Source of the DNA: Methylobacterium sp. Leaf465
GTDB lineage: Bacteria; Pseudomonadota; Alphaproteobacteria; Rhizobiales; Beijerinckiaceae
Reading direction: 5' to 3'
DNA length: 64,000 nt
NCBI RefSeq assembly: GCF_001424705.1
Contig: NZ_LMRA01000003.1
Span: forward strand, 90,241 to 154,240
Made by a program: the position numbers and the translations under genes. Every line of letters begins with the position of its first letter. Positions within the stretch are counted from its first letter, which is position 1. The notes under the pieces are model-generated. The model saw only the letters and a list, made by a program, of their open reading frames with translations. It made no database searches and was not told the origin of the DNA. Shown here piece after piece: positions 33,870-42,493 of this stretch.

Positions 33870-35066
33870 TCAACGCACCGGACGGTCGTACGCCGAGAGA
33901 TCGGGCGCCTTCGGAGGACGCGCGAACAGCGTTCCCGAAGCCCGACGAACCCAGCGCGTGCTGGCCACGCGCAGGGCGCCATGGAGCAGCCGGATCCCGA
34001 GCCGGCTCTGCGGGTTCGCCAGCCGGGGCGCGATCTTCGGAACGCCCTGGCCCGCCTCGACCATCGGACGCATGGCCCGCTCGTAGGCGGCCAAGCCGGC
34101 CCGGACATCGGAGGTCCGCGACAGCTCCTGGGCGAGGACGAAGGCGCCGGTGATGGCCAGGGTGGTGCCGATGCCGGCGAGCGGCGTGGCGCACCAAGCG
34201 GCGTCCCCCGTCAGGGCGATGCGGCCCTTCGACCAACGCGGCATTCGCACTTGCCGCAGGACATCGAAGTAGAAGTCCTCGGTGGTGTCCAGGCCCGCCA
34301 GGACGCGCCGGGCCTGCCAGCCGGCATCGGCGAACCGCTCATGCAGGAAGGCCTTTTGTCGGCCGACATCCCAGGTCTGCTCGCCCGCGGGCGGCTGCTG
34401 GAGGGACAGCATCGCCCGCGTGGTGCCTTTCCGGTCGGGGCGCAGCGACACGCTCCGGCCCCCGGGCGCATTGTACCAGCGCCACAACCGATCATCGTCG
34501 GCGACCCGCGGAACGGTGAAGTAGGCGATGGTCAGATCCATCCAGCGCGGGTCGTTCTCCCCGGGGAAGACGAGTTCGCGCGTCGCCGAGCCCACGCCCT
34601 CCGCGACCACGACGGCGTCGTACCGCTCCGTGAGGCCGCTGGCGAACGTCACGGTCGCGGCGTCGCCGTCCTCGTGGAGGCCCGTGATGCTGTCGCCGAA
34701 ACGGACGCTTACGGTGTCCCGCGCCGCGTCGAACAGGAGACGCGCCAGGTCCCCGCGGAGGATCTCCATCTCGGCCGTCGGCCCGTCGCCGCCGAGGTCG
34801 TCGGTCATGAACGTCGCGACGATCCGGCCGTCGCCGTCGACCCAAGCCGTCCCCGTTTCTCCCGTGCCCTGTTCGAGGGCGGTCTCGTCCAGTCCCATCC
34901 GGCGCAACACCGCGCGGCCGACGCCACGCACGTCGATGTTCTGACCCCCGTCCCGGAACGCGGGCGCGCGCTCCACCACCGTGACCTCGTTTCCCAGACG
35001 CGCGAGCCACCAGGCGAGGGCTGAACCGGCAACGCTGGCGCCGGTGACCAGGATACGATGGGCCAT
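33870..35066 (-). CDS. FAD-dependent monooxygenase (TetX/aromatic hydroxylase-like)
   Basis: 398 residues from ATG 35066. The N-terminal FAD-binding motif is ILVTGASVAGSALAWWLARLGNEVTVVERAP. The central DG-like segment is DAVVVAEGVGSATRELVF, and the second FAD motif is GRIALTGDAAWCATPLAGIGTTLAITGA (Gly-Asp). Members hydroxylate aromatic compounds or antibiotics such as tetracyclines using NADPH and O2. The substrate is unknown, and the gene is flanked by unrelated genes with no partner reductase. Confidence 0.88.
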   Translation of the reverse strand: MAHRILVTGASVAGSALAWWLARLGNEVTVVERAPAFRDGGQNIDVRGVGRAVLRRMGLDETALEQGTGETGTAWVDGDGRIVATFMTDDLGGDGPTAEMEILRGDLARLLFDAARDTVSVRFGDSITGLHEDGDAATVTFASGLTERYDAVVVAEGVGSATRELVFPGENDPRWMDLTIAYFTVPRVADDDRLWRWYNAPGGRSVSLRPDRKGTTRAMLSLQQPPAGEQTWDVGRQKAFLHERFADAGWQARRVLAGLDTTEDFYFDVLRQVRMPRWSKGRIALTGDAAWCATPLAGIGTTLAITGAFVLAQELSRTSDVRAGLAAYERAMRPMVEAGQGVPKIAPRLANPQSRLGIRLLHGALRVASTRWVRRASGTLFARPPKAPDLSAYDRPVR

Positions 35067-35479
35067 GGATCCTTCCGGGCGCGGAAAACGGCCGCGACCT
35101 CCGCCTATATGCGTCGCCGTCTGGCAGCGGACCAGGGCACGTCCAGCCCATCCGGTCATCGAGCGGACCGGCGGGTCCCGACCCCGCCGTGGGTGGCCAA
35201 ACCGGGGCGTCTCGAACGCGGTCGTTCGGCGATGGGCGTCGTCTGGGTCGGAGCGCCTCCCGGTTTCGTATCGGGCCTTGCGTCGCGTGCCTCAATGGCC
35301 GGTGCGGTGGGATACGCGGCCGGGAACCGGGTGGCGGTCGAGCGAAGCGCGGCATGGAACCCCGGGGGCATGGAACCCCGGGGGCATGGAAACCCGGGGG
35401 CATGGCGGTGCGGGAAGAAACCGGTGCCGGCGCGGAACGCGACCTCAACGGCCGCCGCGCCCTCCGCTCCGCCCGCCGG
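35067..35479. other. Intergenic region upstream of the monooxygenase
   Basis: 413 bases between the start of the monooxygenase gene and the end of the protease gene, both on the minus strand. The monooxygenase promoter should lie near 35070-35150. A tandem repeat (35353-35405, listed separately) sits closer to the protease end. No gene recognised. Confidence 0.45.
35353..35405. repeat. Tandem repeat, 16-bp unit, three copies plus partial
   Basis: The unit CATGGAACCCCGGGGG occurs at 35353-35368 and 35369-35384, and as CATGGAAACCCGGGGG at 35385-35400, followed by a partial CATGG at 35401-35405. Copies are nearly identical. Each contains the palindromic core CCCCGGGG. Confidence 0.9.
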
Positions 35480-36394
35480 TCAGCGGACCGTCGGATCGGC
35501 GGCGAGGCGCGCCCGGATGGCATCCGTGAGCCCGCCCTCGAACAGCAGGGCCGAGCCGTAATGGTACTCGATGTCGAAGGCCCGGCGCGAGTTCATGGAC
35601 AGGGAGGCGCTGTGCAGGGCGAGGAGGCGGCCCTCGGCGTCGAACAGGCCCGAACCGGAGCCGCCATAGCCGTTGTTGCAATCGTGCCGGACGCGCCGGA
35701 TCGCGTCCTCGCTCGGCGGGTCGATCCGGTGGATCGTGCAGGGCTCGAGGCTGCTCTGGCCGGGATAGTTCGCGTGGCCGCCGGGGGAGACCATGACGAC
35801 CGGGACCGGCACGGACCCGGTCGGCAGGTCGGGGAAGGCCGGCACCGGCTGCGGGCGCACGCCCTCGGCCGGCTCCGCCAGCTCGACCAGGGCCCAGTCG
35901 TCCGTGATGTGGAGCGACATCGCCCCCGGCACGGTGCCGAGGCGCAGGGTCCCCGGGGCGAAGGCGTAGTTCCGGCCCCCGATCTGGAAGAAGCAGTCGG
36001 CGACGTCGCGCGTGGGCTCCAGGTGCCGGCTGCGGAAGTTGTGGGCGTTCAGGACCACGAGGCGCGGGCTGCCGATCAGCCAGGCGGCGGCCGCCTTCCG
36101 GGGAATGCCGTCCGACCGGCAGTAGAGCACGCCGGCGCCGGGATAGCGGGCGTAGTCCGCCCCCGCCAGTTCGCGCCGGTCGTCCTGCGGATAGAGCGCC
36201 GCCCATCGCTGCGGACCCTCCGCCCGACCCGCACCGCTCCCGCCGAGGTGCAGGAGCCCGGCGCCCACGAGCCCGGCACCGGCGAGCGCGAGGCGCCAGA
36301 GCGCCCTGCCCCCTGGGACCCGGGTCCGCGTGAGTCGGGCCCGACCCGACCGCACCGGTCCGCCGCTCCCCTGACCTAAGGGTACCTGGCCCAA
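35480..36394 (-). CDS. Trypsin-like serine protease, exported or membrane-anchored
   Basis: 304 residues. A basic N-terminus and hydrophobic segment (ALWRLALAGAGLVGAGLLHLG, residues 31-51) form a signal peptide or anchor. The chymotrypsin-fold triad is visible: His118 in RLVVLNAHNF, Asp166 in HITDDWALVEL, and Ser246 in NNGYGGSGSGLFD. Several Cys (92, 134, 219, 239) could form disulfides, fitting a periplasmic enzyme. It ends 4 bases before the frame of the mxaW-like gene on the same strand and may be co-transcribed with it. Its target is unknown. Confidence 0.85.
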   Translation of the reverse strand: MGQVPLGQGSGGPVRSGRARLTRTRVPGGRALWRLALAGAGLVGAGLLHLGGSGAGRAEGPQRWAALYPQDDRRELAGADYARYPGAGVLYCRSDGIPRKAAAAWLIGSPRLVVLNAHNFRSRHLEPTRDVADCFFQIGGRNYAFAPGTLRLGTVPGAMSLHITDDWALVELAEPAEGVRPQPVPAFPDLPTGSVPVPVVMVSPGGHANYPGQSSLEPCTIHRIDPPSEDAIRRVRHDCNNGYGGSGSGLFDAEGRLLALHSASLSMNSRRAFDIEYHYGSALLFEGGLTDAIRARLAADPTVR

Positions 36395-36398
36395 GCGC

Positions 36399-36698
36399 CT
36401 ACTCGTCGGAGGTCTGGTGGACGGAGACGCAGATCTTCACCGCCTGCTCCAGCTTGGTCTCGCGCGGATTGCCGATGTTGGCCGTCTCTTCGAGGCAGCG
36501 GACGAAGTAGTCCCGGTCGAGCTGGGGCGAGAGGCTCGAGAACGCCTTGCCCATCCGGGTCGCGAAATCGACCCGGTCGGCGGTCGGGGTGCGCGACCAG
36601 ATCGCCACCGGATCGTCGAGCGTCAGGCGCGCGGCCTCGGCGGTCGACGCCGCGCCGACAGCACAACATAATAATATACTAAGACGGCGGATCATCAT
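36399..36698 (-). CDS. mxaW: MxaW-like small secreted protein divergent from mxaF
   Basis: 99 residues from ATG 36698, with a signal peptide (RRLSILLCCAVGAASTAEA). The mature part is ARLTLDDPVAIWSRTPTADRVDFATRMGKAF ... DRDYFVRCLEETANIGNPRETKLEQAVKICVSVHQTS, with two Cys that could pair. M. extorquens has a methanol-regulated gene of unknown function, mxaW, at this place and orientation. The name is given on position and size; I cannot verify similarity here. Its upstream region is the shared AT-rich mxaF promoter region. Confidence 0.6.
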   Translation of the reverse strand: MMIRRLSILLCCAVGAASTAEAARLTLDDPVAIWSRTPTADRVDFATRMGKAFSSLSPQLDRDYFVRCLEETANIGNPRETKLEQAVKICVSVHQTSDE

Positions 36699-37081
36699 CG
36701 CAAGTCTCTCTCTGGGCGCCCAAGCCTACCGATGGGCGGCACCATCATTCCACTGGGGAGGCCGTGTCAATTGTCTTGCCGAAATTCATCGGATTGCCGG
36801 ATCAAAGCTTTCTCAATACCGGATTTCAACCGAATGATTGCCGATTGATCCCGATAAAAAAGTGCCAACTGGCCGCAGACAGCGGGAAAGACAAATGCTT
36901 TTATGAATAGCCAGCCGATCAGTAATAAAACTTTCATAAGAAGATCTATATCTCAAGATAGTCTTATGAATGCGACGGGCTCCTGGGATCAATACAGGAG
37001 CTTGTCCTGATCCGGCGAAATCAAAGGCTGTGCCGGACCGGACGGTCGACGGACGCGGCCATCAGGGTAGGAGACGTTGGG
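36699..37081 (+). promoter_or_regulatory. mxaF promoter and leader (divergent mxaW-mxaF region)
   Basis: 383 bases, strikingly AT-rich from 36830 to 36975. AAGACA at 36888-36893 matches the -35 hexamer reported for the M. extorquens mxaF promoter. A TAG-starting -10 candidate lies at 36908-36913, though the spacing (14) is short. A start near 36920 would give a leader of about 160 bases, close to the known mxaF leader. CTTTCATAAGA at 36931-36941 resembles, from memory, a segment of the M. extorquens leader. TTATGAAT recurs at 36901 and 36964. Regulation by the MxbDM/MxcQE/MxaB systems is expected from other methylotrophs. Confidence 0.6.
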
Positions 37082-38965
37082 ATGAACAGGTTTCTGGCTT
37101 CGGTCTCGGTGATGGCGCTGGGCGCCCTGGCGCCGATGGGTCTGCCGAGCATGGCCGCCGCGAACGACAAGCTCGTCGAGATGGCGAAGGACGACGCCAA
37201 CTGGGTGATGCCCGGCAAGAACTACGACTCGGACAATTACAGCCCGCTCAAGCAGATCAACACCAGCAACGTGAAGGACCTGAAGGTGTCCTGGACGTTC
37301 TCCACCGGCCTGCTCAACGGCCACGAGGGCGCCCCGGTGGTGGTGGACGGAAAGATGTACGTCCACACCTCCTTCCCCAACAACACCTTCGCGCTGGGGC
37401 TCGACGATCCGGGCAGGATCCTCTGGCAGGACAAGCCCAAGCAGAACCCGGCCGCCCGCGCGGTGGCCTGCTGCGATCTCGTGAACCGCGGCCTCGCCTA
37501 CTGGCCCGGCGACGGCAAGACCCCGGCGCTCATCCTCAAGACGCTCCTCGACGGCAACGTCATGGCCCTCAACGCCGAGACCGGCGAGACGGTCTGGAAG
37601 GTCGAGAACTCCGACATCAAGGTCGGCTCGACGCTGACGATCGCGCCCTACGTGGTCAAGGACAAGGTCATCATCGGCTCCTCCGGCGCCGAGCTCGGCG
37701 TGCGCGGCTACCTCACCGCCTACGACGTGAAGACCGGCGCCCAGGTCTGGCGCGCCTACGCCACCGGCCCGGACAAGGACCTGCTGCTGGCCGACGACTT
37801 CAACATCCGCAACGCCCATTACGGCCAGAAGGGGCTCGGCACCTCCACCTGGGAGGGCGATGCCTGGAAGATCGGCGGCGGCACGAACTGGGGCTGGTAC
37901 GCCTACGATCCCGGCACCAACCTGATCTACTTCGGCACCGGCAACCCGGCGCCCTGGAACGAGACCATGCGTCCGGGCGACAACAAGTGGACGATGACGA
38001 TCTTCGGCCGCGACGTCGACACGGGCGAGGCCAAGTTCGGCTACCAGAAGACCCCGCACGACGAGTGGGACTACGCGGGCGTCAACGTGATGATGCTCTC
38101 CAACCAGAAGGACAAGGACGGCAAGGACCGCAAGCTCCTGACCCATCCGGACCGGAACGGCATCGTCTACACCCTGGACCGCACGGACGGTTCGCTGGTC
38201 TCGGCCAACAAGATCGACGACACCGTCAACGTCTTCAAGTCGGTGGACCTGAAGACCGGCCAGCCGGTGCGCGACCCGGAATACGGCACCCGGATGGACC
38301 ATCTCGGCAAGGACATCTGTCCCTCGGCGATGGGCTACCACAACCAGGGCCACGATTCCTACGATCCGGAGCGCAAGGCGTTCTTCATGGGCATCAACCA
38401 CATCTGCATGGATTGGGAGCCCTTCATGCTGCCCTACCGCGCGGGTCAGTTCTTCGTCGGCGCGACGCTGAACATGTATCCGGGTCCGAAGGGCGACCGG
38501 CAGAACTACGAGGGCCTCGGCCAGATCAAGAGCTACAACGCCATCACGGGCGCGTTCCAGTGGGAGAAGATGGAGCGCTTCGCGGTCTGGGGCGGCACGA
38601 CGGCCACCGCCGGCGGGCTGGTGTTCTACGGAACCCTCGACGGCTACATCAAGGCGCGCAACTCGGACACCGGAGACCTCCTCTGGAAGTTCAAGATGCC
38701 CTCCGGCGCCATCGGCTACCCGATCACCTACACCCACAAGGGTGAGCAGTACGTGGCGATCTACTACGGCGTCGGCGGCTGGCCGGGCGTCGGCCTGGTC
38801 TTCGACCTGCAGGACCCGACCGCCGGCCTCGGCGCGGTGGGCGCCTTCAAGAAGCTCGCCAACTACACCCAGATGGGCGGCGGCGTGATGGTGTTCTCGC
38901 TGGGCGGCAAGGGCCCCTACGACGACCCGAACGTCGGCGAGTACCAGACGGCGGCCGCGAAGTAG
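37082..38965 (+). CDS. mxaF: Methanol dehydrogenase large subunit, calcium/PQQ type
   Basis: 627 residues with a 27-residue signal peptide ending AAA-NDKLVE. It is the periplasmic PQQ enzyme oxidising methanol to formaldehyde, working with MxaI and cytochrome cL (MxaG). The vicinal disulfide is Cys130-Cys131 ([19 protein letters not shown]). The Ca/PQQ ligands are Glu204 ([11 protein letters not shown]) and Asn288 ([17 protein letters not shown]), and the catalytic base is Asp330 (PHDEWDYAG). Ala332 replaces the extra Asp that defines lanthanide-dependent XoxF. Repeated tryptophan-docking segments of the eight-bladed propeller are evident. First gene of the cluster. Confidence 0.98.
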   Translation: MNRFLASVSVMALGALAPMGLPSMAAANDKLVEMAKDDANWVMPGKNYDSDNYSPLKQINTSNVKDLKVSWTFSTGLLNGHEGAPVVVDGKMYVHTSFPNNTFALGLDDPGRILWQDKPKQNPAARAVACCDLVNRGLAYWPGDGKTPALILKTLLDGNVMALNAETGETVWKVENSDIKVGSTLTIAPYVVKDKVIIGSSGAELGVRGYLTAYDVKTGAQVWRAYATGPDKDLLLADDFNIRNAHYGQKGLGTSTWEGDAWKIGGGTNWGWYAYDPGTNLIYFGTGNPAPWNETMRPGDNKWTMTIFGRDVDTGEAKFGYQKTPHDEWDYAGVNVMMLSNQKDKDGKDRKLLTHPDRNGIVYTLDRTDGSLVSANKIDDTVNVFKSVDLKTGQPVRDPEYGTRMDHLGKDICPSAMGYHNQGHDSYDPERKAFFMGINHICMDWEPFMLPYRAGQFFVGATLNMYPGPKGDRQNYEGLGQIKSYNAITGAFQWEKMERFAVWGGTTATAGGLVFYGTLDGYIKARNSDTGDLLWKFKMPSGAIGYPITYTHKGEQYVAIYYGVGGWPGVGLVFDLQDPTAGLGAVGAFKKLANYTQMGGGVMVFSLGGKGPYDDPNVGEYQTAAAK

Positions 38966-39279
38966 GCGGCACGACGAGGCCGCGCCCGCAGCGTGCGCGT
39001 GTCCCCCTCCCCCCTGTGGGGAGGGGTCAGGGGTGGGGGTGGCTCCGCTGGCCTTCGTCCGTCGCGGGGCCTCCGGCCACCCCCACCGCCAACGCCTCCC
39101 CGCGCGAGTTGGGTGATCGCATCCGCGATCTGCCTGTCGGCGGCTCTGGATTCCGGGCTCGCCGTCGGCGACCCGGAATGACGGTGTGCCTCATCTGTGA
39201 TCGCCCTGCCGCAACGGGCCGGGGAGCCGCGTCCCGGTCCCACAAGACTCCGACCAACGAGAACAACGGAAACGCTCCC
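38966..39279. repeat. Compound inverted-repeat element between mxaF and mxaJ
   Basis: The 314-base gap contains three hairpins in a row. CCCCTCCCC (39004-39012) pairs with GGGGAGGGG (39018-39026). GTGGGGGTGGC (39033-39043) pairs with GCCACCCCCAC (39076-39086). ATTCCGGG (39150-39157) pairs with CCCGGAAT (39172-39179), with an inner CGCCG/CGGCG. The composition and palindromes are those of dispersed intergenic repeats of alphaproteobacteria rather than of a gene. Such structures may protect the abundant mxaF transcript or attenuate read-through. Confidence 0.75.
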
Positions 39280-40146
39280 ATGTCCTTCGCCACAGGATGC
39301 TCCTTCGCCGCAGGATGCCTGTCCGCTGCGGTTCTTCTCGCCCTCGGCGGGGCCGCGCTCGCGCAAGGCGACACGAAATCCGCCCCCGACGACAGGACCC
39401 TGCGGGTCTGCGCCGCGAACCAGCCGCCGCTCTCGCTGAAGGACGGCAGCGGCCTCGAGAACCGCATCGCCGCGGCGATCGCCGACGCCATGGGGCGCAA
39501 GGCCGAGTTCGTCTGGTCGGACAAGGCGGCGATCTACCTGGTGCGCGACAGCCTCGACAAGAAGCTCTGCGACGTGGTCGTGGGCCTCGACAGCGACGAC
39601 CAGCGCGTGCTGACCACGAAGCCCTATTACCGAAGCGGCTACGTGTTCGTGACCCGCGCCGACCGCGACCTCGACGTGAAGTCCTGGGCCGACCCGCGGC
39701 TCAAGACCGTCGACCACATGGTGGTCGGCTTCGGCACGCCCGGCGAGGTCATGCTGAAGGATATCGGCCGCTACGAGGAGGACATGGCCTACCTCTACTC
39801 GCTGGTGAACTTCCGCGCCGCCCGCAACACCTACACGCAGATCGATCCGGCCCGGATGATCAGCGAGGTCGCCACCGGCAAGGCCGACGTGGCGGTCGCC
39901 TTCGGCCCGGACGTCGCCCGCTACGTGAAGGACTCGGCCCAGCCCCTGCGCATGACCCTGGTGCCCGACGACACCACCCGCAGCGACGGCCGCAAGATGC
40001 CGCAGAGCTTCGACCAGTCCATGGGCGTGCGCCGGGACGACACCGCCCTGAAGGCCGCCCTCGATGCGGCCATCGTCAAGGCGAAGCCGAAGATCGAGGC
40101 GATCCTGAAGCAGGACGGCGTGCCCCTGGTCCCCGTCACCAACTGA
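39280..40146 (+). CDS. mxaJ: MxaJ, periplasmic solute-binding-like protein of methanol oxidation
   Basis: 288 residues from ATG 39280 with a signal peptide (SAAVLLALGGAALAQ). The mature protein has the SBP_bac_3 fold: RTLRVCAANQPPLSLKDGSGLENRIAAAIADAMG, LCDVVVGLDSDDQRVLTTKPYYRSGYVFVTR and IDPARMISEVATGKADVAVAFGPDVARYVK. MxaJ is required for active methanol dehydrogenase, and a chaperone or cofactor-loading role has been proposed. Position between mxaF and mxaG confirms the name. Two Cys (46 and about 97) may pair. Confidence 0.95.
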   Translation: MSFATGCSFAAGCLSAAVLLALGGAALAQGDTKSAPDDRTLRVCAANQPPLSLKDGSGLENRIAAAIADAMGRKAEFVWSDKAAIYLVRDSLDKKLCDVVVGLDSDDQRVLTTKPYYRSGYVFVTRADRDLDVKSWADPRLKTVDHMVVGFGTPGEVMLKDIGRYEEDMAYLYSLVNFRAARNTYTQIDPARMISEVATGKADVAVAFGPDVARYVKDSAQPLRMTLVPDDTTRSDGRKMPQSFDQSMGVRRDDTALKAALDAAIVKAKPKIEAILKQDGVPLVPVTN

Positions 40147-40194
40147 TCCGGTTCCGCCCCGCGCGGCCCCGGTCCGACATCCCCGCTTCCGAAG

Positions 40195-40224
40195 CGGAGC
40201 CCGACGCGGGCGCGCCGGGCTCCG
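40195..40224 (+). terminator. Stem-loop between mxaJ and mxaG
   Basis: CGGAGCCCG at 40195-40203 pairs perfectly with CGGGCTCCG at 40216-40224 around a 12-base loop. No T-run follows, so it is more likely a processing, stabilising or attenuating structure than a full terminator. A second short GGCGCC/GGGCGCC hairpin lies at about 40240-40258. Confidence 0.5.
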
Positions 40225-40310
40225 CCCCAAACCCCTCGCCGGCGCCCCGATGGGCGCCCGGTCCAGCTCCGCCCGGCCGGTCAGCCGTCCGGCGTCATCA
40301 GGTCGAATTC

Positions 40311-40904
40311 ATGCGTGATTCCCATGGCATCCTGGCCATCTGTTTCAGCCTCGCCGCCGTCCTCGGTGGCGTCGCCGCCCTGGCGCAGCCCGCCGCCGGC
40401 CCCCAGACCGGCTTCGTCTTCCGCAACACGGTCACGGGCGAGCAGCTCGACGTCGCCGAAGGCAAGGCGGGCGGCCGCGACACCCCGGCGGTGAAGCAGT
40501 TCTTCCAGACGGGCAAGAACAGCTACATCGACGACAAGTCCTGCCTGCGCAACGGCGAGTCCCTCTTCGCGACCTCGTGTTCCGGCTGTCACGGCCACCT
40601 GGCCGAGGGCAAGCTCGGGCCGGGCCTCAACGACAACTACTGGACCTATCCCTCGAACACCGAGGACACCGGCCTGTTCGCCACGATCTTCGGCGGCGCC
40701 AACGGCATGATGGGCCCGCACAACGAGAACCTGACCCCCGACGAGATGCTCCAGGTCATCGCCTGGATCCGGCACCTCTATACCGGTCCGGTCCAGGACG
40801 CCGTTTGGCTCAACGACGCGCAGAAGAAGAATTACACGCCCTACAAGCAGGGCGAGACCTTCCCCAAGGACGTCAAGGGCCAGTGCCCGCCGCTGGAAGA
40901 CTGA
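40311..40904 (+). CDS. mxaG: Cytochrome cL, electron acceptor of methanol dehydrogenase
   Basis: 197 residues from ATG 40311 with a signal peptide (ILAICFSLAAVLGGVAALAQP). The single haem c site is Cys90-Ser-Gly-Cys93-His94 (LFATSCSGCHGHLAEGKLGPGLNDNYWTYPSNTEDTG in context). Met133/134 in GANGMMGPHN lies in the region expected for the distal ligand. It accepts electrons from PQQ in MxaF and passes them to cytochrome cH. Length and sequence match cytochrome cL, and gene order (F-J-G-I) is canonical. Confidence 0.97.
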   Translation: MRDSHGILAICFSLAAVLGGVAALAQPAAGPQTGFVFRNTVTGEQLDVAEGKAGGRDTPAVKQFFQTGKNSYIDDKSCLRNGESLFATSCSGCHGHLAEGKLGPGLNDNYWTYPSNTEDTGLFATIFGGANGMMGPHNENLTPDEMLQVIAWIRHLYTGPVQDAVWLNDAQKKNYTPYKQGETFPKDVKGQCPPLED

Positions 40905-40999
40905 CGCCCGAGGAAGTCACGGCGCCATCCGTGAGGCACCACCGCGCGCGAGCCGCGACGCCGATCCACAGACAAGAACGATCAACAGAGGAGACGACC

Positions 41000-41290
41000 A
41001 TGCGGACTTTCATCACAGCCCTGGCGATCGGTGCGGGCGCGCTGCTCGCGGTTCCGGCGATGGCCTATGACGGCACCAAGTGCAAGGCGGCCGGTAATTG
41101 CTGGGAGCCGAAGCCCGGCTTCCCCGAGAAGATCGCCGGCACGAAGTACGACCCGAAGCACGACCCCAAGGAACTCAACAAGCAGTCCGAGTCGATCAGG
41201 GCGATGGAAGAGCGCAACAAGAAGCGCATCGAGGCCGCCAAGAAGACCGGCAAGTTCGAGTACGACGTCACGAAGCTGTCGTCGAACTGA
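41000..41290 (+). CDS. mxaI: Methanol dehydrogenase small subunit
   Basis: 96 residues, the exact family length; GAGGAGA at 40988-40994 is the RBS. The signal peptide is ITALAIGAGALLAVPAMA, and the mature protein begins YDGTKCKAAGNCWEPKPGFPEKIAG (one disulfide). It continues KYDPKHDPKELNKQSESI, then a long Lys/Glu-rich helix (MEERNKKRIEAAKKTGKFEYDV) that wraps round MxaF. It forms the alpha2-beta2 enzyme; a specific catalytic role is not known. Confidence 0.98.
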   Translation: MRTFITALAIGAGALLAVPAMAYDGTKCKAAGNCWEPKPGFPEKIAGTKYDPKHDPKELNKQSESIRAMEERNKKRIEAAKKTGKFEYDVTKLSSN

Positions 41291-41321
41291 TCCCGCCGTC
41301 CTGATCCTGGCGGATCGGGGT

Positions 41322-41341
41322 CGCCCGCCGCGCGGCGGGCG
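41322..41341. repeat. Perfect 20-bp palindrome between mxaI and mxaR
   Basis: CGCCCGCCGCGCGGCGGGCG is its own reverse complement. It lies 32 bases after the mxaI stop and about 118 bases before mxaR. Without a T-run it is not a textbook terminator, but a strong stem here could reduce transcription into the accessory genes. Confidence 0.7.
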
Positions 41342-41458
41342 CGCCCCGATGGCGCCGCGACCCGGCGGGGCGACCTCCGGACGCTCCGTCCCGGGTCGCG
41401 GCCGTCGGTGGCGCCGGGCCTTCCGGTCCCCCGGGTCTCCGTTTCCTCAAGGCTGAGC

Positions 41459-42493
41459 ATGATGAACCAGGTCCGCTCCGGCGATGCGATGCTCACCGAC
41501 TGGCGCGCGGCGGCCACCCGCTTCGAGGCGACGGTGGGCGCGGCCGTGCTCGGACAGGCCCGGGCGATCCGGCTCCTCACCATCGCGCTCTTCGCCCGCG
41601 GCCACGTGCTGCTGGAGGGCGATGTCGGCGTCGGCAAGACGACCCTGCTGCGCGCCGTGGCGCGGGCGGTCGGCGGCGCCTACGCGCGCGTCGAGGGCAC
41701 CGTCGACATGATGCCCACCGACCTCGTCTACCACACCTACCTCGCCGAGGACGGCCGCCCCCGGGTCGAGCCGGGGCCGGTGCTGCGGCAATCCGAGGAC
41801 CTGTCGGTCTTCTTCTTCAACGAGATCAACCGGGCCCGGCCCCAGGTCCACGCCCTGCTCCTGCGCCTGATGGCCGAGCGCACGCTCACGGCCTTCGACC
41901 GCGAGTACCGGTTTCCCAACCTCCAGGTCTTCGCCGACCGCAACCGGGTCGAGCGGGAGGAGACCTTCGAACTGCCCGCCGCCGCCCGCGACCGCTTCCT
42001 CATGGAGATCGGGCTGGAGGCGCCCCAGGACGCCGCGAGCCGGCGCGCCCTGGTCTTCGATCCCCGCTTCCACGACACCGATGCGCTGATCGCCGGCCTC
42101 GACGGCGGCGTCCTCGACCACGCCGCCCTCCCGGGCATCGCCGCCGCGATCCAGCACGGCATCCAGGCGAGCCCGGCCATCGAGGCCTACGTGATCGGGC
42201 TCTGGGCCGCGCTGGTGCGGCCGGGGGAGGCCGGCATCCGCCTGCCCGGCCTCGACATGGAGGCCCTGGTCCAGGGCGGGGCCTCCCCCCGCGGCGTCGC
42301 CTTCCTGGTCCGCGCCGCCCGCGTCCGCGCCTGGCTGGAGGGCCGCGACTGGATGGTGCCGGAGGACGTCCGGGCGGTCTTCCCCGAGGTCATGGCCCAC
42401 CGGGTCTTCCTGGAGCCGATCTACGAACTGCGCCGGGCCGCCATCATGCCCGACCTCTGCCGGGCCGTGTTCGAGACCGTGCCGGCGCCATGA
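41459..42493 (+). CDS. mxaR: MoxR-type AAA+ ATPase of methanol oxidation
   Basis: 344 residues from ATG 41459 (41462 also possible). Walker A is LEGDVGVGKTTLLRAVARA; the Walker B region reads VFFFNEINRARPQVHALLLRLMAERTL, with Asn where most MoxR proteins have Asp. AAARDRFLMEIGLEAP contains the sensor/arginine region. MoxR ATPases act as chaperones with VWA proteins, here probably MxaS, MxaC and MxaL, to insert calcium or mature methanol dehydrogenase. The stop overlaps the mxaS start (ATGA). Confidence 0.94.
   Translation: MMNQVRSGDAMLTDWRAAATRFEATVGAAVLGQARAIRLLTIALFARGHVLLEGDVGVGKTTLLRAVARAVGGAYARVEGTVDMMPTDLVYHTYLAEDGRPRVEPGPVLRQSEDLSVFFFNEINRARPQVHALLLRLMAERTLTAFDREYRFPNLQVFADRNRVEREETFELPAAARDRFLMEIGLEAPQDAASRRALVFDPRFHDTDALIAGLDGGVLDHAALPGIAAAIQHGIQASPAIEAYVIGLWAALVRPGEAGIRLPGLDMEALVQGGASPRGVAFLVRAARVRAWLEGRDWMVPEDVRAVFPEVMAHRVFLEPIYELRRAAIMPDLCRAVFETVPAP

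Noticed and set aside
36989..38737. 582-codon open frame antisense to mxaF
   Set aside because: Mirror of mxaF codon bias; no RBS or domain.
37082..38965. Lanthanide-dependent XoxF instead of MxaF
   Set aside because: The residue two after catalytic Asp330 is Ala, not Asp; mxaI and mxaJ-G follow; length and signal peptide match MxaF.
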